A stretch of 38,187 nt of DNA, from NCBI GenBank assembly GCA_016744115.1, contig JADGEZ010000021.1, forward strand, positions 1 through 38,187. Direction: 5' to 3'. Shown here one piece after another: positions 18,373 through 25,285 of this stretch. Within the stretch, counting starts at the first letter, position 1. Every line of letters starts with the position of its first letter. The notes under the pieces are model-generated. The model did not search any database. It was given only the letters and a program-made list of their open reading frames with translations, and was not told the origin of the DNA. Source of the DNA: Sulfurimonas sp. (GTDB lineage: Bacteria > Campylobacterota > Campylobacteria > Campylobacterales > Sulfurimonadaceae). The position numbers were made by a program, and so were the translations under genes.

Positions 18373-18446
18373 CGTATCTTCAAGCTATTAATGGACTTGA
18401 AGTTACTTCAATGTTGTATGATTTTCTTGGGGTAGTATATTCTTTT

Positions 18447-18511
18447 GTCACCCTGAACTTGATTCAGGGTCTGATCTTTTATACTAGATTCTCAATCAAG
18501 TTCACAATGAC
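18447..18511. repeat. 65-bp palindromic repeat element
   Basis: The ends are imperfect inverted repeats of about 20 bp (GTCACCCTGAACTTGATTCA facing TCAATCAAGTTCACAATGAC; 16 of 20 positions match). The left half has its own hairpin, ACCCTGAA/TTCAGGGT. The GTCA...TGAC ends and central CTAGATTC resemble the short palindromic repeats dispersed through many proteobacterial genomes. It lies between the lipoprotein and globin genes and may act in transcript ends. Confidence 0.6.
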
Positions 18512-18588
18512 TGTTAATCTCAAACCGCCGTGCTTTCAAATACGATATACTTGCATTATATTAAATATTTAAAGGCTAAAGAAATAGT

Positions 18589-18972
18589 ATGATAGAAAAT
18601 GAAGTAACAAAAGAAAATATAAATAAATTAGTGCTTAAGTTTTACGCTAAAGTTATCAAAGATGATCTTATTGGACCGATCTTTATAGATGTATTAGGAA
18701 AGGACTTAAAAAGTGATATTTGGAAAACACATATCAAATTATTAACTGATTTTTGGGCATCTATTGCATTAGGGGACTCTACTTATGCTGGTAATCCTTT
18801 TGCACCCCATATTAAACTACAAGACAGCTTAAGTATTAAAGCTTTTGAGCAATGGTTAAAGCTTTTTTTTCAAACTCTCAACTCTATTTATGAACCCCAA
18901 ATTGCTCAACAATTTCTTGCTAGAAGTAAAAATATTGCAGGTAATTTCATACGCAATCTAAATCTTTCTTAA
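18589..18972 (+). CDS. Group III truncated haemoglobin (first of a tandem pair)
   Basis: This 127-residue globin resembles Campylobacter jejuni Ctb. Tyr19 (position B10, which stabilises bound ligand), F-W at about 55-56, the proximal haem ligand His74 in F-A-P-H-I-K-L and Trp89 (G8) in F-E-Q-W-L-K-L-F are all present. Ctb has been linked to oxygen and nitric oxide physiology under microaerobic conditions; the role here is inferred. The ribosome binding site is weak (AAAGAAA). Only 10 nt separate it from the second globin, so they form an operon. Confidence 0.9.
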   Translation: MIENEVTKENINKLVLKFYAKVIKDDLIGPIFIDVLGKDLKSDIWKTHIKLLTDFWASIALGDSTYAGNPFAPHIKLQDSLSIKAFEQWLKLFFQTLNSIYEPQIAQQFLARSKNIAGNFIRNLNLS

Positions 18973-18982
18973 AGGAAAAAAT

Positions 18983-19375
18983 ATGCTTGCACAAACAGTC
19001 GATAGACAAACCGTACATAAAATGATTCATCATTTTTATGCAAAACTCCTTGAGGATAAGCTTGTGGGTCATTACTTTATAAATTCATTAGGCGACAATT
19101 TAGAAAATGAAAGGTGGAAAGATCATCTAACAACTTTAGATAACTTTTGGCTTAAAATGATGACAGGAAAAGGGGCTTATGGTGGACACCCTTTTCCTCC
19201 TCATGCATTTTTAGGTGAGATGTACATTGAAACATTTGAGCGTTGGTTAGAGCTATTTAAAGAAGCATTAAATCAGTTTTTTATTCCAAAAATAGCTGAT
19301 AAGTTTTACAAAAAAAGTGAGATACTAGCCGCACAATTTATGTATAACCTAGACATAGGCAATGAAGAAGACTAA
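18983..19375 (+). CDS. Group III truncated haemoglobin (second of a tandem pair)
   Basis: A 130-residue paralogue of the preceding gene with the same key residues: Tyr19 (B10), F-W at 55-56, proximal His74 in F-P-P-H-A-F-L, and Trp88 (G8) in F-E-R-W-L-E-L-F. The two proteins are clearly related but far from identical, so the duplication is old or one copy was acquired. Position about 30 is His (G-H-Y-F) where the first has Pro (G-P-I-F). A strong AAAGGA ribosome binding site precedes the ATG. A 7-bp stem GAAGACT/AGTCTTC (19367-19390) at the 3' end could be a weak transcript end, though it lacks a T tract. Confidence 0.9.
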   Translation: MLAQTVDRQTVHKMIHHFYAKLLEDKLVGHYFINSLGDNLENERWKDHLTTLDNFWLKMMTGKGAYGGHPFPPHAFLGEMYIETFERWLELFKEALNQFFIPKIADKFYKKSEILAAQFMYNLDIGNEED

Positions 19376-19403
19376 ATTAATTGAGTCTTCATAGCATTGT
19401 TGA

Positions 19404-19429
19404 TATAATCAATTGATTTAAATTTGGAG
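19404..19429 (+). promoter_or_regulatory. Promoter -10 box and ribosome binding site deciding a TTG start
   Basis: TATAAT at 19404-19409 is followed by TTGGAG ending near 19429. This is 7 nt before the TTG at 19436 and overlaps the earlier in-frame TTG at 19424, so the later TTG is the likely start of the next gene. Confidence 0.5.
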
Positions 19430-19435
19430 AATAGC

Positions 19436-20350
19436 TTGGACAAAAAAATAGTTTTGTATTGTGAAGAAAATTACACAGATAAAGAGATGGATAAAATCTT
19501 ATATAGCGTAGCTTTTATATTTATTCAAAAATATTTTTTAAAAACTACACTTAGCAATTTATTGTATGAAAAAAATGTTTTTCGTATTCTCAAAAAAATA
19601 ATGGCAAAAAAACTTTTAGATATTTCCAAACAAACAGAAGGATTTTGTCAAGAGTTATCGCTATACTTATTTAAAAAATATTTTAAACAGCTTTTTAGTT
19701 TAATAGCTCAACTATTATTAAAAGAGGTCGCTTACTCAAATCAAGATATAATCAACTTTTTAAAATACTATTCTCTGGATACTATCGTAATACAAGGTAT
19801 CAAATACAAAGTACCTCAACTCAAAGAAAAAGATGGGCCAAGATGGAATGTCACGGCAATGATGGGGATTTTAAAAACTTATATTAAGACTCAAGATTAT
19901 CTAAAAAATGCTGAAAAAGAGATACTGAAAATCCAAAAAAATTTAGAAGAATTTCATGTAAATGGAATAACACCAAAAGAACATAATGATAAAATTACTC
20001 TAAGATATAGCCTACTAGAAAAGGAAATTCTTACAAACTCAAAGCAAATAAATATACTTCGAGATTCAATAAATATCGAAAAAAATGAAGAAGTTACTTT
20101 AAATTTAATAGGAGAACTTACTTTATCTGAAGAAAAAAGATTGACACTTCGAGAGACTAAGTCTAAACTTCTTCAACTCAAAGTAAAACAAATAAAACTT
20201 TTACAATATGATGAACTCCTAAATAAGATAGAAGCAAATAAACACAATACAAAAGCCCATTATAAAATTTTAACTACAAATCAAGCTTCTTATGAATCAC
20301 TTAAAAATTCTCTAATTATCGCACTTATTTCCAAAAAAGAAGAAATTTAA
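19436..20350 (+). CDS. Uncharacterised helical protein with coiled coil
   Basis: A 304-residue Lys/Glu-rich protein read from a TTG start (M-D-K-K-I-V-L-Y-C). Residues about 1-125 are helical with several amphipathic segments, for example Y-L-F-K-K-Y-F-K-Q-L-F. A short conserved-looking patch, K-D-G-P-R-W-N-V-T-A-M-M-G, sits at about 133-145. From about 155 onwards it is a long charged coiled coil. There is no signal peptide or confident membrane helix. I do not recognise a family. It lies between the globins and plsY, with its own promoter, and may be lineage-specific. Confidence 0.65.
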   Translation: MDKKIVLYCEENYTDKEMDKILYSVAFIFIQKYFLKTTLSNLLYEKNVFRILKKIMAKKLLDISKQTEGFCQELSLYLFKKYFKQLFSLIAQLLLKEVAYSNQDIINFLKYYSLDTIVIQGIKYKVPQLKEKDGPRWNVTAMMGILKTYIKTQDYLKNAEKEILKIQKNLEEFHVNGITPKEHNDKITLRYSLLEKEILTNSKQINILRDSINIEKNEEVTLNLIGELTLSEEKRLTLRETKSKLLQLKVKQIKLLQYDELLNKIEANKHNTKAHYKILTTNQASYESLKNSLIIALISKKEEI

Positions 20351-20418
20351 ATCTAAATTTATATGACTATAATCATATAAATAGTAAAATTTCGCAAAAC
20401 AAAATTTAAGGTACTTTT

Positions 20419-21036
20419 ATGATGGAATTTTTTTATAATACTAATGTTCAATTTTTTATATTAGCTTATTTAGTCGGGGGAATACCATTTGGATTACTTT
20501 TAACAAAAAAGTTTGCTGGTATAGATATAAAAGCGAATGGTAGTGGCAGTATTGGGGCTACAAATGTTTTAAGAGTTGTCAAAGAGAGCAAACCTCAACT
20601 TGCAAATAAACTCAGCATTGCAACCTTAGTACTGGATGCTTTTAAAGGCGTACTTATACTAGGTATAGCTTACTTTGCAGGGATGAGTGAGGCTACCTTA
20701 TGGGGGATAGCTGTTTTAGCCGTCGTTGGACATTGTTTTTCACCATACTTAAATTTTGAGGGTGGTAAGGGTATCGCTACGGGTATGGGTGTAATGATGT
20801 TTATGCTACCTCAAGAGACTTTTATAGCTCTTGTAGTCTGGGCTATTGCAGTAAAAACTATACGCATCTCTTCAATCTCTTCATTACTCGGAGTTACTAC
20901 GCTTTTAATAGCTAGTTTTTATATCCATCCTGCTATGCCTCATGCTCCTGTTGTACTTATAGTCTTTATACTTTATTATAAGCATATACCTAATGTTATC
21001 CGCTTACTTAAAGGTGAAGAAACAAGAGTTGTCTAA
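20419..21036 (+). CDS. plsY: Acyl-phosphate:glycerol-3-phosphate acyltransferase
   Basis: A 205-residue inner membrane enzyme that transfers an acyl group from acyl phosphate to glycerol-3-phosphate, the first acylation in phospholipid synthesis. The three loop motifs are present: G-S-G-S-I-G-A-T-N-V-L-R (about 40-51), D-A-F-K-G (about 74-78) and G-H-C-F-S-P-Y-L-N-F-E-G-G-K-G-I-A-T (about 103-120). Five hydrophobic segments match the known topology. An AAGGTAC ribosome binding site precedes the ATG. The stop overlaps the folB start (TAATG), so the pair is coupled. Confidence 0.95.
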   Translation: MMEFFYNTNVQFFILAYLVGGIPFGLLLTKKFAGIDIKANGSGSIGATNVLRVVKESKPQLANKLSIATLVLDAFKGVLILGIAYFAGMSEATLWGIAVLAVVGHCFSPYLNFEGGKGIATGMGVMMFMLPQETFIALVVWAIAVKTIRISSISSLLGVTTLLIASFYIHPAMPHAPVVLIVFILYYKHIPNVIRLLKGEETRVV

Positions 21037-21365
21037 TGCTTATAACAATCCAAGATTTAAAATTTCAATGTATCATTGGTCTTTTGGATTTTGAGAGGAC
21101 TACTCCCCAAGATCTTATAGTAAACCTTGAAATACAATATATCTACACTCAAAAGTTCATAGACTATGCTCTTGTGCGTGACTTAATCAAGTCAGAGATC
21201 CAAAATGAAAAGTTTTTGCTCATAGAAGATGCTTTAAATCATCTTTTTATAAAACTTAAAGAAAAATTTTCACTTATAGATAATCTAAAAATAAAAATAA
21301 CAAAACCCTCCATACTCAATGACTGTGATGTGAGCGTAAGTCATTCAGTTTCTTTTAATTCTTAA
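21036..21365 (+). CDS. folB: Dihydroneopterin aldolase
   Basis: A 109-residue protein that converts dihydroneopterin to the hydroxymethyl-pterin precursor of folate. It has the family pattern C-I-I-G-L-L-D-F-E-R-T-T-P-Q near residue 14, with the catalytic-type Glu. The helix I-E-D-A-L-N-H-L-F at about 70-78 and the strand I-K-I-T-K-P, which holds the conserved Lys, follow. It is about 10 residues shorter than many FolB proteins but keeps both ends of the fold. It is coupled to plsY by a 1-nt overlap, a common Campylobacterota arrangement. Confidence 0.85.
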   Translation: MLITIQDLKFQCIIGLLDFERTTPQDLIVNLEIQYIYTQKFIDYALVRDLIKSEIQNEKFLLIEDALNHLFIKLKEKFSLIDNLKIKITKPSILNDCDVSVSHSVSFNS

Positions 21366-21372
21366 TCTAAAA

Positions 21373-21409
21373 TTAAAGTTTTTTTAAAGAAAATTGAAAA
21401 AAACTTTAA
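21373..21409. promoter_or_regulatory. Candidate operator upstream of the HsrA/CosR-type gene
   Basis: TTAAAG at 21373-21378 is repeated at 21384-21389 with exactly 5 nt between (one helical turn), and its reverse complement CTTTAA is at 21404-21409. Tandem TTTAAG-type half-sites one turn apart are, as I recall, the reported target style of Helicobacter HP1043, which binds its own promoter. A likely -10 region (TATGCTATCAT) lies at about 21423-21433. Confidence 0.4.
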
Positions 21410-21469
21410 ACTAAACTAAAATTATGCTATCATTCCAGCATAAAATAAATACAAAATAGGAAAATATTA

Positions 21470-22144
21470 ATGCGCATTCTTATCATTGAAGATGAAGTAA
21501 CATTAAACAAAATGCTTGCAGAGGGGCTCAAAGAATACGGCTACCAAAGTGATGTAGTTGAGAATCTTAAAGACGGAGAATATTATTTAGATATTCGTAA
21601 CTATGACTTAGTGCTTATGGACTGGATGCTTCCAGATGGTAACTCTATAGATATTATTGGTGATATTAAGTCAAACACTCCAAAAACTGTTGTAGTAGTG
21701 ATTTCAGCTAGAGACGATAATGAAAGTGAGATAGAAGCACTTCGTGCTGGTGCTGATGATTACATCAGAAAACCATTTGATTTTGATGTTCTTATCGCTA
21801 GAATTGAGGCTCGTTTAAGATTTGGTGGAAGTAATATCATCGAAATTGAAGACTTAACTATCAATCCTGAAGAGGAAAAAATAACTTATAAAGAAACAGA
21901 TATTGAACTCAAAGGGAAACCTTTTGAAGTTTTAACACACCTTGCTCGTCACCGTGATCAAATCGTTTCTAAAGAACAACTCCTTGACGCTATTTGGGAA
22001 GAACCTGAACTTGTAACTCCAAATGTAATTGAAGTTGCCATTAATCAGATTCGTCAAAAAATGGATAAACCCTTAGGGATTACAACGATTGAAACTGTTC
22101 GTCGTCGTGGATATAGATTTTGTTTTCCAAAAGAGCTTGACTAA
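21470..22144 (+). CDS. HsrA/CosR (HP1043)-type response regulator with intact phosphorylation site
   Basis: A 224-residue OmpR-family regulator. The C-terminal winged helix (about 125-220) is almost the same, by memory, as that of Helicobacter pylori HP1043 and Campylobacter CosR: K-G-K-P-F-E-V-L-T-H-L-A-R-H-R-D-Q and the run to R-R-R-G-Y-R-F-C. Those two proteins are orphan, phosphorylation-independent essential regulators. Here the receiver has the full active site: E7-D8, Asp51 in L-M-D-W-M, Ser79 and Lys101 in R-K-P-F. A histidine kinase gene follows 58 nt downstream, so this copy probably works as a classical two-component pair. Confidence 0.92.
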   Translation: MRILIIEDEVTLNKMLAEGLKEYGYQSDVVENLKDGEYYLDIRNYDLVLMDWMLPDGNSIDIIGDIKSNTPKTVVVVISARDDNESEIEALRAGADDYIRKPFDFDVLIARIEARLRFGGSNIIEIEDLTINPEEEKITYKETDIELKGKPFEVLTHLARHRDQIVSKEQLLDAIWEEPELVTPNVIEVAINQIRQKMDKPLGITTIETVRRRGYRFCFPKELD

Positions 22145-22157
22145 TCATTAAACTATT

Positions 22158-22179
22158 TTACAACCTTTTTTGGTTGTAA
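22158..22179 (+). terminator. Hairpin between the regulator and its kinase gene
   Basis: TTACAACC and GGTTGTAA form a perfect 8-bp stem with a TTTTTT loop. It lies 14 nt after the regulator stop and about 23 nt before the kinase start. The trailing TCTTTCTC is only weakly T-rich, so it may act as an attenuator or mRNA end stabiliser rather than a strong terminator. Confidence 0.5.
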
Positions 22180-22202
22180 TCTTTCTCAACTAAAGGAAAC
22201 AC

Positions 22203-23492
22203 TTGTTTTCAAAAAGAAGTATAAGAAGAGATTTTCTTATTCAACTCCTTATCGCTTCTGCTACTCTTATCGTTATTTTTTCATCTATTTTATACTTCTT
22301 TATCGAACAATCAATCTATGAAGAAAAACATCAAGAACTTATTATATATGCACAAAATATATCTAATGATCAAGAAGTTTTTTCCAACAATGCTGATGCC
22401 ATTTTTGGTTTAACAATTGAAGTAATACACCTCAAAAAAACACATAGAGAGGTTAATATCTATCAAAGCACAAAAAAAACCCGTACATATATGACTTTGA
22501 TATATCCTTTTTCACTTTATAAGCATAGTTATCTTAAAATCACAAAAGAAATATCTCAAACAAAACGCATCCTAGATAAGATATTAAACTATATATTTAC
22601 TATCAATATCGCTGGTTTTATACTGGTGATTTTGTATGCGATAGCTCTTTCTAAAATGCTTACAAACCCTCTTAAAACACTCAATTCAAAGCTTTCAAAT
22701 ATGGATGAGCATCTCATGCAAGCTATAAAAATCCAATCTCTACCTACAGAATTTGAGCCGCTTGGAGAAACAATTAACCATCTAATAAGCAGAATCCAAA
22801 CTTTCGTAAAGTATCAAAAAGAACTCTTTATAGGTACAGCACATGAACTCAAAACTCCACTTGCTGTGATAAAATTAAAAAATCAAGTTACCCTTATAAA
22901 AAAACGCTCATCTGAAGATTATATAGATGCCCTTAATGTTACAAATAAAACCATTGATGAAATGAATATCATTGTGTCAAATATCCTAAATATCGGTCGC
23001 CAAGAGGGTGCACAACTGGAAAAACCAGTTCTAGTTGATGTTATCGTATTTTTAGAAGAAAAAGCAAATAACTTTATACTTCTTGCAGAAAATGAAGGGA
23101 AAAAATTTTATATTGATTTTCAACCTAGCAGTTTTATGGCATATTTACAAGTCTCACTTTTAAACCAAATCATTCAAAATTTTCTACAAAATGCTCTTAA
23201 GTTTACATCAAAAGATGGGAGTGTAACTATAAAAAGTTTACATACTAAGGATGGCTTACTTATAGAAGTTGTTGATGAGGGTTGTGGCGTTGATGAAAGT
23301 CAAGATTTATTTGCTCCGTTTAAGCGTCAAGGAAATAAATCTGGCGTTGGTCTTGGTTTATTTTTGGCAAAAAGTGCCTCCGACGCATTGGGTGCAAAAA
23401 TTAGTATCAAAAATAGAGTGGATGGAGTAGATGGGACAATTGCTACTTTGCAGTTAAACGCTAAATTATCATGCACACTACCAAGAAAATAA
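22203..23492 (+). CDS. Sensor histidine kinase paired with the HsrA/CosR-type regulator
   Basis: A 429-residue membrane kinase. The first transmembrane helix is at about 10-33, a short periplasmic domain at about 34-130, and the second helix at about 133-155, followed by a HAMP-like linker (N-P-L-K-T-L). The HisKA domain carries His214 in T-A-H-E-L-K-T-P-L-A. The ATPase domain has N-F-L-Q-N-A-L-K-F, D-E-G-C-G-V-D and G-L-G-L-F-L-A-K. The start is TTG, supported by AAAGGA 5 nt upstream. Its periplasmic domain is small and has no motif I recognise. Confidence 0.93.
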   Translation: MFSKRSIRRDFLIQLLIASATLIVIFSSILYFFIEQSIYEEKHQELIIYAQNISNDQEVFSNNADAIFGLTIEVIHLKKTHREVNIYQSTKKTRTYMTLIYPFSLYKHSYLKITKEISQTKRILDKILNYIFTINIAGFILVILYAIALSKMLTNPLKTLNSKLSNMDEHLMQAIKIQSLPTEFEPLGETINHLISRIQTFVKYQKELFIGTAHELKTPLAVIKLKNQVTLIKKRSSEDYIDALNVTNKTIDEMNIIVSNILNIGRQEGAQLEKPVLVDVIVFLEEKANNFILLAENEGKKFYIDFQPSSFMAYLQVSLLNQIIQNFLQNALKFTSKDGSVTIKSLHTKDGLLIEVVDEGCGVDESQDLFAPFKRQGNKSGVGLGLFLAKSASDALGAKISIKNRVDGVDGTIATLQLNAKLSCTLPRK

Positions 23493-23562
23493 GCTCGTTT
23501 AAAAAATACTAAAGCTTTATTTTGATATAAATCGCATAGATAAAATAATATAAGGTTTTTTA

Positions 23563-23814
23563 ATGGCTCTGATAATAAATGATACATGTATCGCTTGCGA
23601 TGCATGTCGTGAAGAATGTCCAACTATTGCGATAGAAGAAGGTGATCCGATTTACTATATTGATCCAGATAGATGTACAGAGTGTGTTAGTATTTACGAT
23701 GAACCTGCTTGTATCTCGGTATGTCCTGTTGATTGTATAGTTCCTGATAAAGACAATGTAGAATCGATCGCTGAACTCCAATTTAAACTCAAAAATTTAG
23801 AAATAGAAGATTAA
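23563..23814 (+). CDS. 2[4Fe-4S] ferredoxin (Allochromatium-type)
   Basis: An 83-residue electron carrier. The first cluster motif is C-I-A-C-D-A-C-R-E-E-C-P (Cys 9, 12, 15, 19). The second is C-T-E-C, then an 8-residue insert, then C-I-S-V-C-P. This long second motif and the C-terminal helix are typical of the Alvin/Pseudomonas-type low-potential ferredoxins common in Campylobacterota. It ends 10 nt before the Ppx/GppA gene, and the two are probably cotranscribed. Cytoplasmic; partner enzyme not evident here. Confidence 0.94.
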   Translation: MALIINDTCIACDACREECPTIAIEEGDPIYYIDPDRCTECVSIYDEPACISVCPVDCIVPDKDNVESIAELQFKLKNLEIED

Positions 23815-23824
23815 GTAGTTAGTC

Positions 23825-25285
23825 ATGGCAAAAAGAGTATCTGTCATAGATATTGGTTCTAATTCGATAAGAATGGCGATTTATGAGAGAACTTCTAGAT
23901 TTGCTTTTCATATTCTTTACGAAACTAAGAGTAAGGTAAAACTATCTCAGGATACTTATACAAATAACTCCTACCTTCAAGAAGAACCAATGCAAAGAGC
24001 TATTAGTACTTTGAGAGATTTTTTGTCTATTTCAAAATCTTTTAATGCTCGCAAAACTTTATGTGTAGCAACCTCAGCTCTTCGTGAAGCTCCTAACAAG
24101 CAAGATTTTATATCCCAAGTACGCTCAACACTAAAGCTAAATATTAAAGTAATAGATGGACAAAGAGAAGCCTACCTTGGAGCAATTGCCTGTGCCAATC
24201 TACTCCCTGTACAAAAGAATGCCTTAAGTATTGATATTGGTGGAGGTTCTAGTGAATTTAGCCTCATAGATACAAACAATGTATCAAATACTTTTTCTTT
24301 AGAACTCGGCACACTAAGGTTAAAAGAATTATATTTTCAACATGACAATATACAAGGTGCTGTTGAGTATATAGACTTAAAATTAGAGTGTTTAAATCAC
24401 CTAAATCCTGATACACTCATCGGTATAGGTGGGACATTTAGAGCCCTCAGCAATGCTATTATGAAGAGCCTAGAATATCCTTTAAACAAGACACATGCTT
24501 TTGAATGCTCACCTCAAGAGTTTGTCCATTACATAGACTTGATTTTAAAATCTGATGAGAAAAATTTAGAAGTAATTGGTATCAAAAAAAATAGAGTTGA
24601 TCTAATTAAACCAGGTGTTTTAATCCTGCAAAGGCTTCTCAAAAAAATCTCTTTTAAGAAAATCATTACAAGTGGAGTTGGAGTAAGAGAGGGTGTTTAT
24701 CTTGGAGATTTACTAAGACACTCTAAAGATAAACTACCACATAATTATAATACATCCTTACGCTATATAATAGACTCAAATATAAACAACGCTAACTTCT
24801 CAAATAATTTAAGTAAACTCAGCAAAGAACTCTTTGATTTAAGCTATGAGTATCTAGGGATAAACAAAGCTTATAGATATGAGTTAGCAATAGCTTCTAA
24901 ACTCTATCCATCTGGAAGTAATATACACTTTTTTTCTCAAAATAGGCATACTTATTATCTTATTAAAAGTGCTTTGGAGTATGGATTTACCCATTCTCAA
25001 ATTATGCTTATAGCTACACTTACACGGTATGCAAAAAATAAATTACCATCTAAGAGACATATAAAAAAATATGAGTCTTTGCTACCTAAACAAGCAATTA
25101 TTAACTCACTCTCTTATATCATCTCTTTGAGTATAGCCCTACTCTCTCATAAACCAAGAAACTTAGACTTTAGTATCACTTTTAAAGAGGGTGTCTTTAA
25201 TGTCAATTCAAAAAACAAACTTTACCTTTGTAAAGAATCTGTCAAGAAAATAAACCAACACGATTCTCTTAAAGTAGTTTTTTAG
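23825..25285 (+). CDS. Ppx/GppA exopolyphosphatase or guanosine pentaphosphatase
   Basis: A 486-residue ASKHA-fold phosphatase. It has the phosphate-1 motif V-I-D-I-G-S-N-S-I-R-M (about 6-16), T-S-A-L-R-E-A-P-N (about 80), the catalytic-type I-D-G-Q-R-E-A (about 111), phosphate-2 motif I-D-I-G-G-G-S-S-E-F (about 138) and G-I-G-G-T-F-R-A-L at about 200. The C-terminal third (about 310-486) is helical and corresponds to the HD-like domain. Whether it acts on polyphosphate or pppGpp cannot be told from sequence; Campylobacter homologues degrade pppGpp. Its stop codon overlaps the opposing bamA stop by 3 nt. Confidence 0.93.
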   Translation: MAKRVSVIDIGSNSIRMAIYERTSRFAFHILYETKSKVKLSQDTYTNNSYLQEEPMQRAISTLRDFLSISKSFNARKTLCVATSALREAPNKQDFISQVRSTLKLNIKVIDGQREAYLGAIACANLLPVQKNALSIDIGGGSSEFSLIDTNNVSNTFSLELGTLRLKELYFQHDNIQGAVEYIDLKLECLNHLNPDTLIGIGGTFRALSNAIMKSLEYPLNKTHAFECSPQEFVHYIDLILKSDEKNLEVIGIKKNRVDLIKPGVLILQRLLKKISFKKIITSGVGVREGVYLGDLLRHSKDKLPHNYNTSLRYIIDSNINNANFSNNLSKLSKELFDLSYEYLGINKAYRYELAIASKLYPSGSNIHFFSQNRHTYYLIKSALEYGFTHSQIMLIATLTRYAKNKLPSKRHIKKYESLLPKQAIINSLSYIISLSIALLSHKPRNLDFSITFKEGVFNVNSKNKLYLCKESVKKINQHDSLKVVF

